A stretch of DNA of 64,000 bases from Lonicera japonica. Taxonomy: Eukaryota > Streptophyta > Magnoliopsida > Dipsacales > Caprifoliaceae. Shown one piece after another: positions 33,017 to 46,009 of this stretch. Every line of letters begins with the position of its first letter. Position 1 is the first letter of the stretch. A program made the translations under genes and the position numbers. The notes beneath the pieces are model-generated. The model was not told the DNA's origin. It did no database searches and worked only from the letters and a program-made list of their open reading frames with translations. The stretch spans positions 35,142,969-35,206,968 of the forward strand of contig CM038468.1 in NCBI GenBank assembly GCA_021464415.1, read 5' to 3'.

Positions 33017-33940
33017 AGAAATTGTAGATAAAGAAGCAGGAGACTTCATTGATCATCATGGCCGGATTTATATAGTGGCGAGGGCGGGACCACCCCTATA
33101 ATTTTGGGATTTTTTTTTTACTTAGAAACGAAGTTAGTTTATTTGTACACATGATGCGAAAACTCCTGAATATATAATTTGAGTAGAAATATAAAGTAAA
33201 AAGAAAAAAAAAACAACTTTTTTGCATTTTTTTTCTGTGCTTAAAAAAAGAAAAAAAAATTAATTTAATTTCTCAACTAAATAAGATTACTACTTTTGAA
33301 ATAAGATTTAATTTGTAAATAATTAAATATTAATAATCATTTCTCTTGACTTAGTAGTATGAAATTGCTACTGGGATAACTTGAATTCGAGTTGGTGCTC
33401 CTAATGTCAGTATTGTCAAAATAATAATTAACTAACGATAGTCACACAACACAAACAGAGATTAATTAAAGTGCGCAAAAATTAATCTGAATATCCCGTA
33501 AAGTAACTCTTGAAATAAAAAAAAAATTAAATAAAATATTAATATATCCGTCCCTGTGGTCTGTGGATATTCAATTCTTAGTCCAGTCTTTTTCTTTTTC
33601 TTGGAAATTCAATGAGTAGTGAGTATTTTTCTCATTCTACTGCTGGAAAAAGAGGGATACGTGGCTTCCTTTGTCACTCTTTTATGAGATGATTCGTTGC
33701 TTCGCGGGACCATTTATGTTTCCCAGTCTGCTGATGTGTGCAGCTGACGTGGGTCATGATTGTATGATCCAATAAGCTTTTTTAATCACCCTCACGATTA
33801 TAACTTATATTTAATTTTGTTGTTAGTTCGTTGTTATTACGTGTTAAAAAAATATAAAACTTTTAGTTTGAGAATTTTTTGAAAAGAAAGTATTATTCTT
33901 AATCTAAAATATATATAGTGAGTAATTTTTTCTACGCTAA
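33017..33940 (-). promoter_or_regulatory. Candidate RDR1 upstream regulatory DNA
   Basis: AT-rich, without genes. Stress-type motifs: TTGACT (33346-33351) and TTGAC on the minus strand (33419-33415) as W-box cores, TGACGTGG (33745-33752) containing a TGACG as-1 core, and TACGTGG (33658). W boxes and TGACG fit salicylate control of RDR1, but such short words are common by chance. Confidence 0.3.
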
Positions 33941-34821
33941 TCTATATTATAAAACACCGTCTTTGACTAATTTTTTTTCTAAAAAGTATAAGAATTTAAT
34001 GGTTAAAAAAAAATGTTATGGTATGCATTAGTTCTATACCATTGGAAGAGTTTTATACACACATCAAGATGTCACATCAAAGTTAAAACACTCACACCAA
34101 TAATATACACACAATAAACTCTCACATACTAAGAATTTTGTCTACATTAAAAATGCCATAACATAAAATAAAAAATTCAAAATTTAATAAAAAATTAATA
34201 TTTAAAATCTACTAATCAAGATCAATTAAACAAGATTCATCATGACTATATAATTATGCAAAAAAAATAAAAATTATTGTGTAACATTTAAGGGCATACG
34301 TTATGTGTTCATATATTATTGATCATCTCAATCTATCATTTTTAGGACGTACGTTACGTGGTTGGATTATGATTAAGAAGACTATTTAAAAAATAAAAAG
34401 CAACTCTGTCCAATCCGGTAAACTTTTAGTTTTTTCAGCATGAAGATATATTAAACTTATGTTTCAATTGTTAACAACGTTAGATTAAACTAGACAATGA
34501 GTTCAAAATAGACTGATTTATTTTGTCAATTTTAAATTCATCACACGTTAATTGTTTAAACGTTACGTGGTTGAATTATGATTAAAAGACTCTTTAAAAA
34601 CTTTAAAACAAGTCGATTCAATCTAGTATACTTTTAGTTTTTTGAGTATGCAGATAAATTGAACTTACGTTTCAATTATTCAGAACGTTAGATTAGACTA
34701 GATAATGGGTTTAACATAGACTGATTGATTTTGTCAATTTAAATTCATCACACGTTAATTTTTTATCCTATTATTAAATTTTTTTTAATACACCGTGCCG
34801 GATGGCACGGGTATACCCTAG
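33941..34821 (+). mobile_element. Non-autonomous Helitron, 881 bp
   Basis: It starts A|TCTATATTATAAAACACC (33941) and ends with a GC hairpin CCGTGCC-GGAT-GGCACGG (34793-34810) followed by GTATACC and CTAG|T (34818-34822). A 5' TC, a 3' hairpin plus CTRR, and insertion between A and T with no duplication define Helitrons. No Rep/helicase. The inside is largely a two-copy tandem repeat. Confidence 0.8.
34345..34762 (+). repeat. Two-copy tandem repeat of about 210 bp inside Helitron
   Basis: GTTACGTGGTTGGATTATGA (34354) through CATCACACGTTAATT is repeated from 34562 with scattered differences. Confidence 0.75.
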
Positions 34822-36030
34822 TAAATATATAATATTATGCTTGCTGAAGCAAATACTTTTAATGAATTTGTAATATGTTCCCGAACTAAAGATGTATGTT
34901 ATTGTATCTACCATTGTTATGGTGATTGTATGTTCCACCTTCATATCAATAATTTAGATAATATTTTTGTGTACGTGACACCAAAAATTTATTTTTGCAA
35001 TAGGTGTAACTATTTATTTCTAATACTTCTTTAACTTAAATTGTTTGTAATCTAAATGTTTATGTTTGTTCTTGTGAAAGTAAATATGAATAAATAATTC
35101 TCAATGTTTAACTTTGTGAAGATATTTTTTAAAAGAAATTTTGAAGAAATTCAAAAAAATGCCTATTAAGTATCCAATAATTACTGGTCGGAGGCACTTA
35201 TGCATTTTTTTAATTAAATAATTTAAAACTCAACGTAAGTATAATGAAAATCTAATTAATTAACTTATTAAATATCTTACAAATTAAATTATAACATTCT
35301 ATTTAGGGTTTGTATATTGGAATTTTCATTTTTAACACTTCAAAATCCATCACAAATAAAAATAAATTGTTCTTGAAAATATATAAAGAAAATCATTAAA
35401 GGACATATTGATGTGTTAGAGGATTTATTTGAAATACTAATAATCATACCAAATTTTTTGTTAGTCTAATAACCATACTATTTATTTATATATATGAACT
35501 AACTTTTATGTAAATTGCTAAATAATTAAATGAGGTTTAACTAATATTTTCTTAGTAATAAAAATAATAAAAATCAGCTTGTTTGAAAAGACAACTGTCT
35601 CTTTGGGCTTGTTAATTCATAGGTCTCGTTTGGTTTATGAAAGGGAAATTAATTCCTTTGTCTTTTCCATGGAGGCGGAAAAATAAATTTGCTGTCAAGT
35701 TTCTTCTCTTGTGTTTGGTAAAGTATGAAAAGTATATAGGTAAGCTAGGGCATTGTTGTCCAAAATTTTTGTAATAAATGCTTGAAAATCATATGGAAAA
35801 ATCAATCCCATGTATTTTGAGAGGAATGGTTTTACCCCCTACTTTTTCCTCTATCGAAAAAGTATTTCCGGAATTTGCGCTTATCAAACAAAGCAAAAAA
35901 AGAAGAAGTGGGACTCGTACAAGAGAAGCACTAAATGCAAGCTTGCTATCATATGAAGTTCTGAACTACGTTGCAATTGTGATTTATTTACATGTGAACA
36001 AAATGTACCTTATTCCATATGATATATATA
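34822..36030. other. AT-rich gene-free DNA
   Basis: No supported gene. 35620-35910 resembles a MITE (TCTCGTTTGGTTTATGAAAG near 35627 and TTATCAAACAAAGC near 35881), but the ends could not be matched well. Confidence 0.35.
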
Positions 36031-36039
36031 TATATATAT

Positions 36040-36657
36040 ATATTGCCCGTGACGAATGGCACGGAAACATAAAAAAAATTGACAATTAAAAAATAGTGAG
36101 ATTATTACAATAGCATTATATATTTCTAAAATTTTAACTATAAACAGATGGTATCATTAGTAGTAATACTGGTTTACAAAAATAATGTGCTTTTATTAAA
36201 AAAACAAAAAAAAAAGAAGAGGAAGGATTGTGCTAATTGTTAATGTATGGTACCATTGGTAATAACAAACTATTTAAAAAAAAATAAACAAACATTTAAA
36301 GTTTGTAAAAGATTAAATAAAAACATATATCTTTTTTATATTTTTAAACTAAAGGACAAATTAGGTTGGAATTGGATTTGAAACAAATATGTTGTGTAAA
36401 GTTATTTGAATGCAAGTTACATGAAGAAATAACATGTTTAAAGAGAGAAAAGTGGTTTACAATAGCTTTTCTTTATTTTTTTCTTCTAGACATAATTTTA
36501 TAATCATAATAGATTTTATTTTATAGGTATCGATAAGTATATTTCAAATATGCACATTTTAATAATGTATAATTTTTTTATTTAAAGTTAATGTATTTTA
36601 AATTTTTAAAAAAAGTCAATGAGAGAGAAAAGTTTGAGAAATGGAGTAAATTGTTGG

Positions 36658-36697
<40 letters not shown>

Positions 36698-36828
36698 TGA
36701 GTTCTTTGATTTGATATTTTGAAAACACATCTAATGACTCAAAATTTATCTTATTTATTGTAACTAAATGTAAGTCATTGATTTGTTAAATTATTAATGT
36801 GATATTTCTTTCTCTTATAATATAGATA
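36040..36828 (-). mobile_element. Possible Helitron, minus strand
   Basis: On the minus strand A|TCTATATTATAAGAG begins at about 36828, like the start of the Helitron at 33941. A GC-rich hairpin, CCGTGCCATTCGTCACGG, lies at 36063-36046 and runs into an (AT)n tract where the CTRR end should be. A (GA)n microsatellite (36661-36693) lies inside. Confidence 0.35.
36661..36693. repeat. (GA)n microsatellite
   Basis: About 16 uninterrupted GA units. Confidence 0.95.
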
Positions 36829-38113
36829 ATTATTTAAGTGGGGGCACGTGCCCGCACATGAATCCACCGATGGGTATAATACTTTTTTCTCTTTTTTGTT
36901 AGATATAGTCATTTTTATAATTCTATAATAATGACAAAATTTATCAAATAATATTTATTTAACATTTAGATGTGATATATTTAAATAAACTAAACATATT
37001 CAAATGTAATATTCAGAAATAAAATAAACTAGTTTTTCAAATTCAATTTTTAGGTTTAAGAAAAAGTCTTTAGTCTTTAAATTCAGCATTCAAATTTAGA
37101 CAAGAAAAGAAACGTAGCCTTAGGACTTCTTTGATGAATACATTTCATGTTCCAATTTATTATGGAACAAAAACAAAAAAAAATTATGTAAGGTGGTACT
37201 AGTGTCAAAACAAGTATTACTATTACCAAATCAATTTACAACTTTAAAAACATATGATGCAACTTCTAAAAGCAGTACTATGCACTATCAAAGAGCTAGA
37301 TAATTGCTTTAGCAAAGGTGTACTATTTCTTTAAATCGGCATATTGGAAAATGGGGCTTGTCTGAGATAGTTTTCTCTGCAATATAACCATGGAATAACA
37401 TTTTTGTAAATTAATGACTAAACTCCAAAAGAAATGCATCTTTAACTTTATAGTAGATTTTTGAATTGTAATTTTTTACAGTATCATTCAAAATTAAGTT
37501 TGCACTGCATGTTGTTTACTAGCTTACTATATCTAAGTGTTTAATTAACAATATTTTAGAGTTATTTCAACAAGTTATGACTTTAAATACATTTATTGAT
37601 AAAAAACACACATGAAAATTTTCTTGGGTTGTACAAAGTTAAATTTGCAGCCCTTGCTTTTAATACATTACTATATATTGGTATTTATTTCACATTTCTT
37701 TAGAGTTGCACAAGTGACACATAAAAATATATTGGTTAAAAAATAAAAACAAAACATGTAAAACAAAACTTGCATTAAAGTTTTTGGATTACAAAGTTAA
37801 GATTGTACAAAATACAATTTGTGCAAGGTTAGGTTTGTACAAAACACAATTTTGGTCAATGCCTCATTTTAAAGCACAATTGATAAAAAGGAATCAAAAG
37901 CTAACAAGAATTAAAATACGTGCATTATTTCTGGAAAATAGTATTGACTTGATTTTTTTTTTCAAAATAAAATAAAATAAAATTATTAGTTATGTTTTTA
38001 ATTCAGTATATCCTACAAAAGTGAGTCTCCAGTCTCCTTCTGAGATGAAAAGTCCACCATTTTTTTTTTACAAATTATCAAATTAAGAATTTAACTTTCA
38101 TAAAATATAATGA
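36829..38113. other. AT-rich gene-free DNA
   Basis: Contains the short palindrome GGGCACGTGCCC (36843). Nothing else supported. Confidence 0.35.
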
Positions 38114-38382
38114 AAAAAGGGCAAATTAGACCCTGAAGTTTGGGTCTAGTTCAATTATTCCGTTAGCTTCTTTACAAAAATAAGGTTAAGTGTTAGCAAA
38201 CTATAAAATTAAGAAAATTTAGTGTCACATTTAAAAATTTAAGGAGTTAAGTGCCAAAAAGGAGCTAAGAGCGTAATTGAACGACTTATTTAACTTCACC
38301 GAAGATATTGCAAAAATTAGAATATCAAAAGAAAATTTGAACCTAGATTTAAATTTTGCGATCTAATTTGCCTTTTTTATTA
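38114..38382. mobile_element. Small TIR element, about 270 bp
   Basis: AAAAAAGGGCAAATTAGACC at the left and its inverted counterpart CTAATTTGCCTTTTTTA at the right, with TCTAG/CTAGA continuing the match inward. TAAAATATA occurs just outside both ends and may be the target duplication, but spacing is inexact. Confidence 0.45.
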
Positions 38383-39300
38383 AAATATATTAAATTTCCA
38401 AGAGTGTTTTTTGAAGTTGATCCACATGGGGCAAGGTTTGTTCCTCCGTATGGACCATAGTTGTAAAAAATAGATTTGAGCAATTTTGTTTGTTTGAACA
38501 TATTGCACTTGAATACTAAAAGAATATTATAAAAATGACTATATCTAAAAAAAAAGAGAAAAAAGTATTATATCTAAAAAAATGACTATATCTAAAAAAA
38601 ATTACACAAGCACTATCTTACTACTTTAAACATTAAGTATTTAGAGAGGAGAGAAAGATGGCCTCTAAATTTTTAACATGAAAAATAAGTGACAAGTGGA
38701 AAGGTTCTTAAGAGGACCAATTTTTTTCTTTTTAAATGTGGGCTTACTATTTTGAGAGGATAAATGGATGATTTTTTTGATAAAACCTAGTAAAAATGAT
38801 CCTTGTAATTAGTAAATCATTTCTACTAAATTTTATCGAAAAATTCAACCGAGAATCAAGATAGTTAACATCTAAAATTTCGACCGCTAGAAATGCGCAT
38901 ATATATCAATTTTTAAATTAACCCAATTTCAATTGAAGTTTTCGATGAAATTCGGTGTGGATGATTCACTAATCATAAAAATCATCTTTTACCAAATTTT
39001 ATCAAAAAAAATCATCTATAACGACTCAAAATATCTCACATCGGTAGTATAATGGATAAATCTTTAGTTCATAAGTACCCACTTGATTCCTAACTAGTAA
39101 AATGCCTTTTGGGAGTGTCTTAATGACTCATGCCAAAAACAAATCGTGCGGTTGTGCGCTAAAGTAGATAATCTCTTGCTAGACTCAGGATCAAGTCGTT
39201 ACATCATCCATTTACTTTTTTAAAATAATTGATCCGTATTTAAAGGAAAAAAAATTATGTATAATCGTTTTAATATCCTTTCCAAGTGATGACATCTAAA
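38383..39300. other. Gene-free DNA with old repeat fragments
   Basis: CTCACATCGGTAG (39039) and the following 180 bp look like a fragment of a common plant LTR or TRIM family; no partner end is visible. No gene. Confidence 0.3.
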
Positions 39301-39440
39301 ATTTTAAGAAATGTGAGCTTTATTTGGTTGTCTCTTGGCTTGTCATCTTTAGTTGCGATTGTACTATCCAATCCTGCTCAGTCCTTGCTATGCACACTAC
39401 TTGCTAAGCAAGTTCTTTAATAAAAAGTGAAAAGGGGATC
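39301..39440 (+). repeat. Dispersed repeat R1, copy 2
   Basis: Uninterrupted copy of the repeat split at 9503-9571 and 11819-11930: TGTCTCTTGGCTTGTCA, GATTGTACTATCC, CTTGCTAAGCAAGTTCTTTA. Confidence 0.65.
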
Positions 39441-40099
39441 CTCCTTTCTAAAAGCTCCAAAAAAAAAAAAAAAAACCAAACAAACAAACAAAAATTTATT
39501 TTTTAAAACACCAAAATTTATTTCACTTTACATTCTCTCTCTAAAAAAACTTTTAAAACATCATAACTTTAAATTTAAAAATCAAAATTATATAAAAAAT
39601 ATATATTTGAAACCTACTCGTCGATATCTATAAAATAAGATCCATTGTTACTATTTTTGATATTTTTTTATGAAGTTTTTAGTTGGTTGAAAAAAACTCA
39701 AACAAAAATTAAATTCACTTTTCAACGTACTTCCAAATTCTATCAAGCACCAAATTTTAAAAACTCAACTCAAAACTTCAACTAAACATCACCATAGGTC
39801 TTTTAGATTCATTTTCAAATTTCAGAACAAGCCTTTGATTTTCAAATTTAGCATTTAAGTAGTGACAAGAAAACAAACCTCACCTTAGGACTTCTTTCAT
39901 CAATACGTTCAATCTTCCAATTTCTTTTGGAACATGAACAAAATATTCTAATTTCTTTAGGTTAATTAGTACTATTGTTAAAGTTATTATTATTAATGCC
40001 AAAACAATGTACAAATTGAAAAATATATGGTGCAACTTGTAAATGCAAAATCATATACCGTCAAAAAGATAATTGTTTTGACAATAGGCATACTTTTTC
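39441..40099. other. AT-rich gene-free DNA
   Basis: Poly-A and poly-T runs; nothing recognised. Confidence 0.35.
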
Positions 40100-40109
40100 T
40101 TTAAATAAA

Positions 40110-40797
40110 GGTGATGTTATTTACGGCCCTCAAATCTATCGCAAACACCCCATTACAAAATTTAACTAAAATCACATTTTAAGGGTGGTGATGTTGGCAC
40201 TCCCAAAATCTCTTGAAAACACTCCCACTTTTCATTCGGTCCTTAATAACCGAATAATGTATATGTTATTCGGTTGTGAATGACCAAATATAAAATTGAA
40301 AAAACTTGAAAATGCCTTACTCGGTTGTCAAGGACCAAGTATATAGACTTATATTCGGTCATCAAGAACCGAATAATAGACACTTTACTCAGTTGCAAAG
40401 GACCGAATTAAAGTAGGAGTGTTACCAAGTGTTTTTGGGGGTGCCAATATCATCATCCCATTTTAACACCACCTTATTTGTCACAAATACCCTCTTCCAT
40501 TACTTAATGTTAGGTGATTACTAAGCAACATACTCTCCTCATGTAAGGAGAGTTTATCTGAGTGCACTCACCTCTCATTAGGCGGGCCTTATTTGAAAAA
40601 ATTCCAATAATTCATTACATGATATTATGAGAGTTATTACAAACAAACTCTCCTTAAGTAAGGCAGTGAGTATATCTGCACTCACATCTCATTAGACAAG
40701 TCTTAAGAGATGTTAGTGATTACAAATTTACTTTTGAAAGATGTTTATGATAAAGAAGGTGTTTGTGATAAATTCAATAAATGTAAATAACGACACC
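40110..40797. mobile_element. Outer TIR element, 688 bp, hosting a nested MITE
   Basis: Ends GGTGATGTTATTTAC (40110) and GTAAATAACGACACC (40797) are near-perfect inverted repeats, continuing inward with CAAACACC. A 10-bp duplication TTTAAATAAA flanks both ends (40100-40109 and 40798-40807), closest to the 9-10 bp of Mutator-like elements. No ORF. Confidence 0.7.
40183..40458. mobile_element. Nested MITE, 276 bp (TTCGGTCC family, copy 1)
   Basis: Terminal inverted repeats of about 60 bp (GGGTGGTGATGTTGGCACTC at left, GGGGGTGCCAATATCATCATC at right by complement) end inside in ATTCGGTCCTT and its inverse. An exact 8-bp duplication CATTTTAA flanks it (40175-40182, 40459-40466). Confidence 0.8.
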
Positions 40798-41104
40798 TTT
40801 AAATAAAAAGGTCAAATGTTATTGTAATTCAAACCTACAAGGATGAATCAATATTTTGGCGCGCAAATGAAATTTTTAACTTAACATATTACTATAAAAA
40901 TTCATTTATATTGTAATACGCGTAATAAATAATTTTACGCGCAAATGGCAATTTTTAACTACATCCGTACATCAAATGATTTAACAGGTGGGAGTGGGAC
41001 AACGTCTGTTCCCCACTATGGACCAAAATTATTGTTTAATTTTCTTTTCTATTTGATTGATAACCATATCATACTGGTCCAAAAAACAATGGAGATTTTC
41101 TAAT

Positions 41105-41235
41105 GGGGAATCTCTTTTTCACTATTGATTAAAGAGCTTGCTTAGCAAGAATTGAGCAGGGATTGGTCGATTGGATAATACAACCCTAAGAGACAATTCA
41201 AGAGACTAGATGACATATTTATCTTCTCGGAAACA
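41105..41235 (-). repeat. Dispersed repeat R1, copy 3 (inverted)
   Basis: Reverse complement of the R1 core: AAGAGCTTGCTTAGCAAG, GAGCAGGGATTGG, GAGACAATTCAAGAGAC. Confidence 0.65.
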
Positions 41236-41526
41236 CCCTTTTAATCACTCAACCACGAGTATAGTATATTATAATAATTTTTTTTATTTTTAAATTCATT
41301 TATACATATGTAAAAAAAACGCGTTCATATGTATAATGTGTATGTCAATTTATAGTGATATAAGAATACAAAGGTAGTAGGGTCGGGAAAAGAAATTAAG
41401 TGGTTATGGTGTCTTATAATTTACATGGACAATCAGCAAACTCAGGAATCCGACTAGGAGAAATTCAAAGTACACAAAAATATATTTAAAGTAATAAAAT
41501 TTTAATGCAAACATAACAACATTTAA

Positions 41527-42403
41527 TGGAACAAATTAATAAGTTAATCCGCTTCGCTAACCACAAGCAAACGCATGGCCTCTCTCGTCAACAGCCTAAT
41601 CTGCCATAATAAAGGGAGCTCGAGAGGTCTGCTTAAGTGCCACCTGGAAGCCAGATCTTTAGAGAATGTGGTTGTTCGGCCTAAAGGTTATCTTTGTACA
41701 ACAAGCGACAGAGCTCGAAGTCTAGAGCTCTTCCAGCGAACTCCAAGCTCTTTGGCTAACCACTATGTCAAAAAGTGTACAGACGGCATGGACGATTGCT
41801 ATTAACTCCACCAATATTGCAGAGGCTCCATCAACTTCATTAAATGCATAACAACTGCATTTGATGCACCAAAATCCATGGAGAAGTAATGTCAAAGTTG
41901 GTGGAAATAAGGGATGGCCTTAGACCTACTTTGAGAGCTCTCCCACATGTTTCATCTCTGTTATATATAGGGGAAGCATTGCATTTACTTCCCTTAACAA
42001 CCAAGTAACAACCAAGAACAATTGAAAGAAGATTAAACAATCAAGCTTTTATTACAAGAGAGAATTATAGAGAAGGAAAGCTAAAAAAGTACATTATAGA
42101 GCTCCTAATATGTGGATTGTAGATTTTGAGTGACTTAGTTTTCTTCCATTGTAACCTTGTAAGGTAGAATAGCTAGAAAGAAGCTGTAAGTTTGTGACCC
42201 GAATTTATTTGTTATAATACGAAGCAACCAGAGCTCCTAACTCTATTTACAAGAGGATGAATAACCCATATTTTCATTTGAGGTGAACCTCCTCTATACA
42301 TCTTTGTCTTTCTTAGTTCAGTTTATTATTATTCTAATCATTGCATCAATCATTTGACTGTGTGGTCAAAATAGACTTGCTCTAGTTTTTCGCATTAACA
42401 ACA
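41527..42403 (+). repeat. Solo LTR of the Tat family
   Basis: About 875 bp. It shares with 7357-8330 and 56732-56985 the opening (TAATCCGCTTCGCTAACCAC), the GAGCTC clusters, TTAAATGCATAACAACTGCA (41842), TATATATAGGGGAAGC (41963) and the end at CGCATTAACA. No internal element DNA is attached on either side, the usual result of LTR-LTR recombination. Flanks ACATTTAA and ACATTAAT suggest a decayed target duplication. Confidence 0.75.
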
Positions 42404-44179
42404 TTAATAAGGATAATTTATACAACTCAAATAGTGAATATGAATAATTATGATGAATTACAATAATACAATACAAACATAATAGTACTAATAATATTAT
42501 GTAATTAATCAAGAAATACAACTATTATGCAAATAATTAAGAAATTAGTTATATCTAATATTAAAAAGTAGATATAAGAAAGAATTTACCTTAGTAGTGT
42601 TGGGAAAATAAGTAATAACAACACAATTTTTTAGCCATTTTGAGGGTAATGTTCAGTAGGATTTCACACTCGATTACGAAAGGTTATTATAGATGTGTGT
42701 TCTCGTTCGTGGGGACATTGAAATTGCATATTTCTTTGCTCAAAATAGTTATGGGGTAAATGAGAAATTGCCGTCCAAAATGAGCTACTTGAAGTGAAAA
42801 AATGAAATGAAAAAAGGTAAGTCCCATATGTAAACTTTGAGGAAAAATTGACGGGTTTACAAGGAATCACTTCTTTTGAGCTATTAAGCATTCAAGAAAA
42901 ATAAGGGAACCATGTGACTTGTGTGCGCCAGTATTAGCTGACATAAACCTTGAAATTTCAAGTTTTACACATACGTTCTTATATATAATTTTTTTTCTTC
43001 CAAAAATACCATGTATATAATAATAAAAATAAAATCCAAGGAGGGATGATTGCTCCCCTGCCCCTTACTGGGGCAGCCCATGTGCACAATTATGTATAAA
43101 AATTTATGGAATTCTTATAATAAATCATATATAAGAAAAATCTAGGGTGGAAGAGGATTTTGAATAACATGAAAAATGAAAAAAAAGGATAAAAATTATA
43201 TTGTATGTTGAAAATTCGATTTCATTAAATATTATGCAATTAAATAATACAAACAATGAAAATTATGAATTTTTTAATATTTTTCATAAAGAATTCAGAA
43301 GTGTTACCAAATACTAGTCCTCAAAGGTGTATCTCATGGAGTTGAAGTCATGACCTATGTTTCATGGGCTACTTATTCGGCTAAAGTTTTGTCACTTAAC
43401 CAACCCTTGAGGATTGGGTAAAGTATTACTTGAATACATGTCAATTGCCTTGTAACTAGTTGTCATCCTCCTTATTTCTTAACAATAAAGTTTTGGGTTC
43501 GATCCAGATGGACGTGGTTGTTAACCCTTTGTAATAGTGGTTTATGGTAGATGAATGTGCACTCTTTGTTGTGACGGTTCTCGGTTAAATTGAATCATTT
43601 TGTATGTATACAAAAAAATTGTGATTTGAAATTATCTTTGTATCAAAAATTATTACGTGAACATGAGAAATTTGAACACTTTGTCTCGAGAAAATATTCA
43701 GTACACTAATGTATGTACACCCAAAACCATAGAGCACGCCTCGACTTTAATTGTAATAGCTAGGTATAGTTATTTATATTTTACCCTCATGACATGTTTG
43801 ACCATTTTTTCACTTTTGATTATGAAATTCAATTTGTGCCACGCCCATTCGTAAAATTTCTTCTCATTTTATCTTTAATCCAAAATTTAATATGCCATTT
43901 ATTTATTGGACAGAGATTGCCATGTGCAGTTGACTTGGCTTAAAGATCAAAGTGATACGTGGCATTTTCCATTCAAAAGCGTAATAGCAGCTTGGGTTTT
44001 GGACTAAAGTAAAAATAGGAACAAAATTTAAGGACAGACAATATGCAAAATAAACGTCCAAAAATGCAAAAGCATTAAAATTTAAAGAGGATAAATTTTA
44101 AATAACTCCTACATAGCTTGACGACTATGAAACTTTCACTCCTTCAATAGCCCATGAAAAATAACAATTTAACTAAGTA
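42404..44179. other. Gene-free DNA
   Basis: No gene. 43300-43510 is an inverted relative of 56410-56640 (CCTCAAAGGTG..., AACCAACCCTTGAGG..., CCTTGTAACTAGTTG), a dispersed repeat with a GGTTCGATCC word that could be a tRNA-derived box. Confidence 0.4.
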
Positions 44180-44187
44180 ATAATAAA

Positions 44188-44451
44188 GGCCGATTCTATT
44201 TCCACCCCCAATAATGCTTGGTTTCACTCCCACCTCTCCTTCGGTCCTTGAGCACTTAGCAAGGACATGTTATTCTGTTCTTGAGGGCCGAATATAAGCA
44301 TATTACTCGGTATTTAGGGGCCGAGTAAGTCATTATCATATTTATACTTGACCCCTAAGGATCGAATAACAATCCCTTACTCAGTGCTCAAAGACTAAAT
44401 GAAAAGTGAGAGTAAAACCAAGTATTATTGGAGGTGGAAATAAAATCAGCC
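44188..44451. mobile_element. MITE, 264 bp (TTCGGTCC family, copy 2)
   Basis: Inverted ends GGCCGATTCTATTTCCACC and its right partner ending ATAAAATCAGCC. Inside, CTTCGGTCCTTGAG and its inverse relate it to 40183-40458. An 8-bp duplication ATAATAAA flanks it (44180-44187, 44452-44459). Confidence 0.75.
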
Positions 44452-44555
44452 ATAATAAATATCCAAAATGCTCCCCAAACTAGGGGGAATTTTGTTTCAG
44501 CACAATTTCGTTATAACAAAGCTGCTTTAAAAGGACAAATAATTTAAGCCACAAT

Positions 44556-46009
44556 TGTAGGTCGAAAAATACCCTAGAGGGGGGGGGGGGTGAATAGGGT
44601 TTTTGAAACTTAATTGTATTTTTAAAGACAATTTAAAAATATTATGTCTATATATATCAAGCAATCAATAACAAGGATAATTTCAAGCACAATGAGCAAA
44701 TGATACAATATAATAAAGCAAGAGATAGAAAGATAGAACCGATCAAAGTCGAAGAATTTTTGTCCACACGGTTCGGCTTGTTTCCCCTAGTCCGCGCTCG
44801 ATTAGTTCCCCGAGAAATTCCACTATAACCGATCTCCTTCCGGGTGAAGACCAAACCACTACAAGTGTATTCTTCTCACACACTCTAATAAGTATTGAAA
44901 AACACCTTCAATACTTTCACAAGAATTTCCTCTTGCTAATTCTATGAGATACACCTCTCACAAAAATGATTTGAACAAGTTTTGGTGACAAACACCAATG
45001 TACAATAGCTCTCGTGTATATCAAATTACAAATGAAGCTCACACTAAGAGATATCAAAATTGATCAATGAAAATAAGCTCAAAGAAGAAAAAGATTGATC
45101 AACGCCTTAGCTTTCAAACTTGAATAATGTGAATATGTGAAATATGGATTTGTAAGATCATTCAAGTTGTTTAAAATGAGTATTAGAACTCATATATATA
45201 GGTGGAAAAAGTTTGTAGCCGTTTGTGGTGGATATATAAAATAATGGGCCAAAAGTGGACTTTAGAAAAAGTTCCAACGGCTATATTTTACTCAAGGGAG
45301 TCGACTCCTTGACTCTTCATGGAGTCGACTCCATTGCTTTTCCATGAGGGAGTCGACTCCAGCATGTTCATGGAGTCGGCTACATGGCACTGGTTTGGGA
45401 TGTTTTGTGCAATTTTCCAACTTTTGCATTTTGGTTCCAAAATCGATTTCAATGCTTGGGGAATGTCAAAAATAGCATTCTAAGACTTCTAAAATAGTTT
45501 TTGCATCAAAATTTATTCATGGGAATTTATAATGAATTTTCCAAGACGACTAGTTTTCGGTAAAAAATACGTTTTCAAGAATAAAACTAGTTTTGATCAA
45601 TCTTATCATTGTTAAAGCATTTCATGAATTATATAAATGATCAATGATATCTTTTACATAAGATCTAAGCACTCACTCGATTTATAAATGCTTCGAGTCT
45701 TCGTGATACTTGATTTTCTTGAGCGTATCTTCACTTGATTGAAGTTCTTGATTCTTTCTTGTTCTTGATAGCTTGTAGAGCATATTCTTGATTTTTTATA
45801 GAGTATGGAAATCTCTAAAGTTGATTTCTTGTGAATGAATGGCATTTGCAGAGCTTGTGTGAGAATATGATTGCTTCGGTTTGAAGTTACACTTGGTCGG
45901 AAGATGTTTCAGTTAAAGTGGCTATTTATCAAAGAACAACCGAGTTAAATAACACAATATTAACTTATTGTTATTATCAAAATAAGATTAATTGACTTTA
46001 AGGTCAACA
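44556..46009 (-). repeat. 3' LTR of SIRE-like element
   Basis: Begins TGTAGG and ends GTCAACA on the plus strand. Contains a G12 run (44580) and three exact GGAGTCGACTCC palindromes (45297, 45321, 45349). No gene. Confidence 0.92.

Noticed and set aside
33061..33120. GGCGAGGGCGGGACC resembling a hAT end
   Set aside because: No matching opposite end or target duplication found.
34837..35034. 65-codon Cys/Tyr-rich ORF
   Set aside because: Low-complexity AT-rich chance ORF just after a Helitron end; no motif.
40500..40700. Two similar blocks with CTCTCC...CACTCAC...CTCATTAG
   Set aside because: A partial direct duplication inside the outer TIR element; no separate element could be defined.
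44657..44854. Minus-strand ORF with a RKEIGYSGISRGTNR stretch, present in both SIRE-like LTRs
   Set aside because: It lies wholly inside the LTRs, is duplicated only because the LTRs are, and has no family resemblance.
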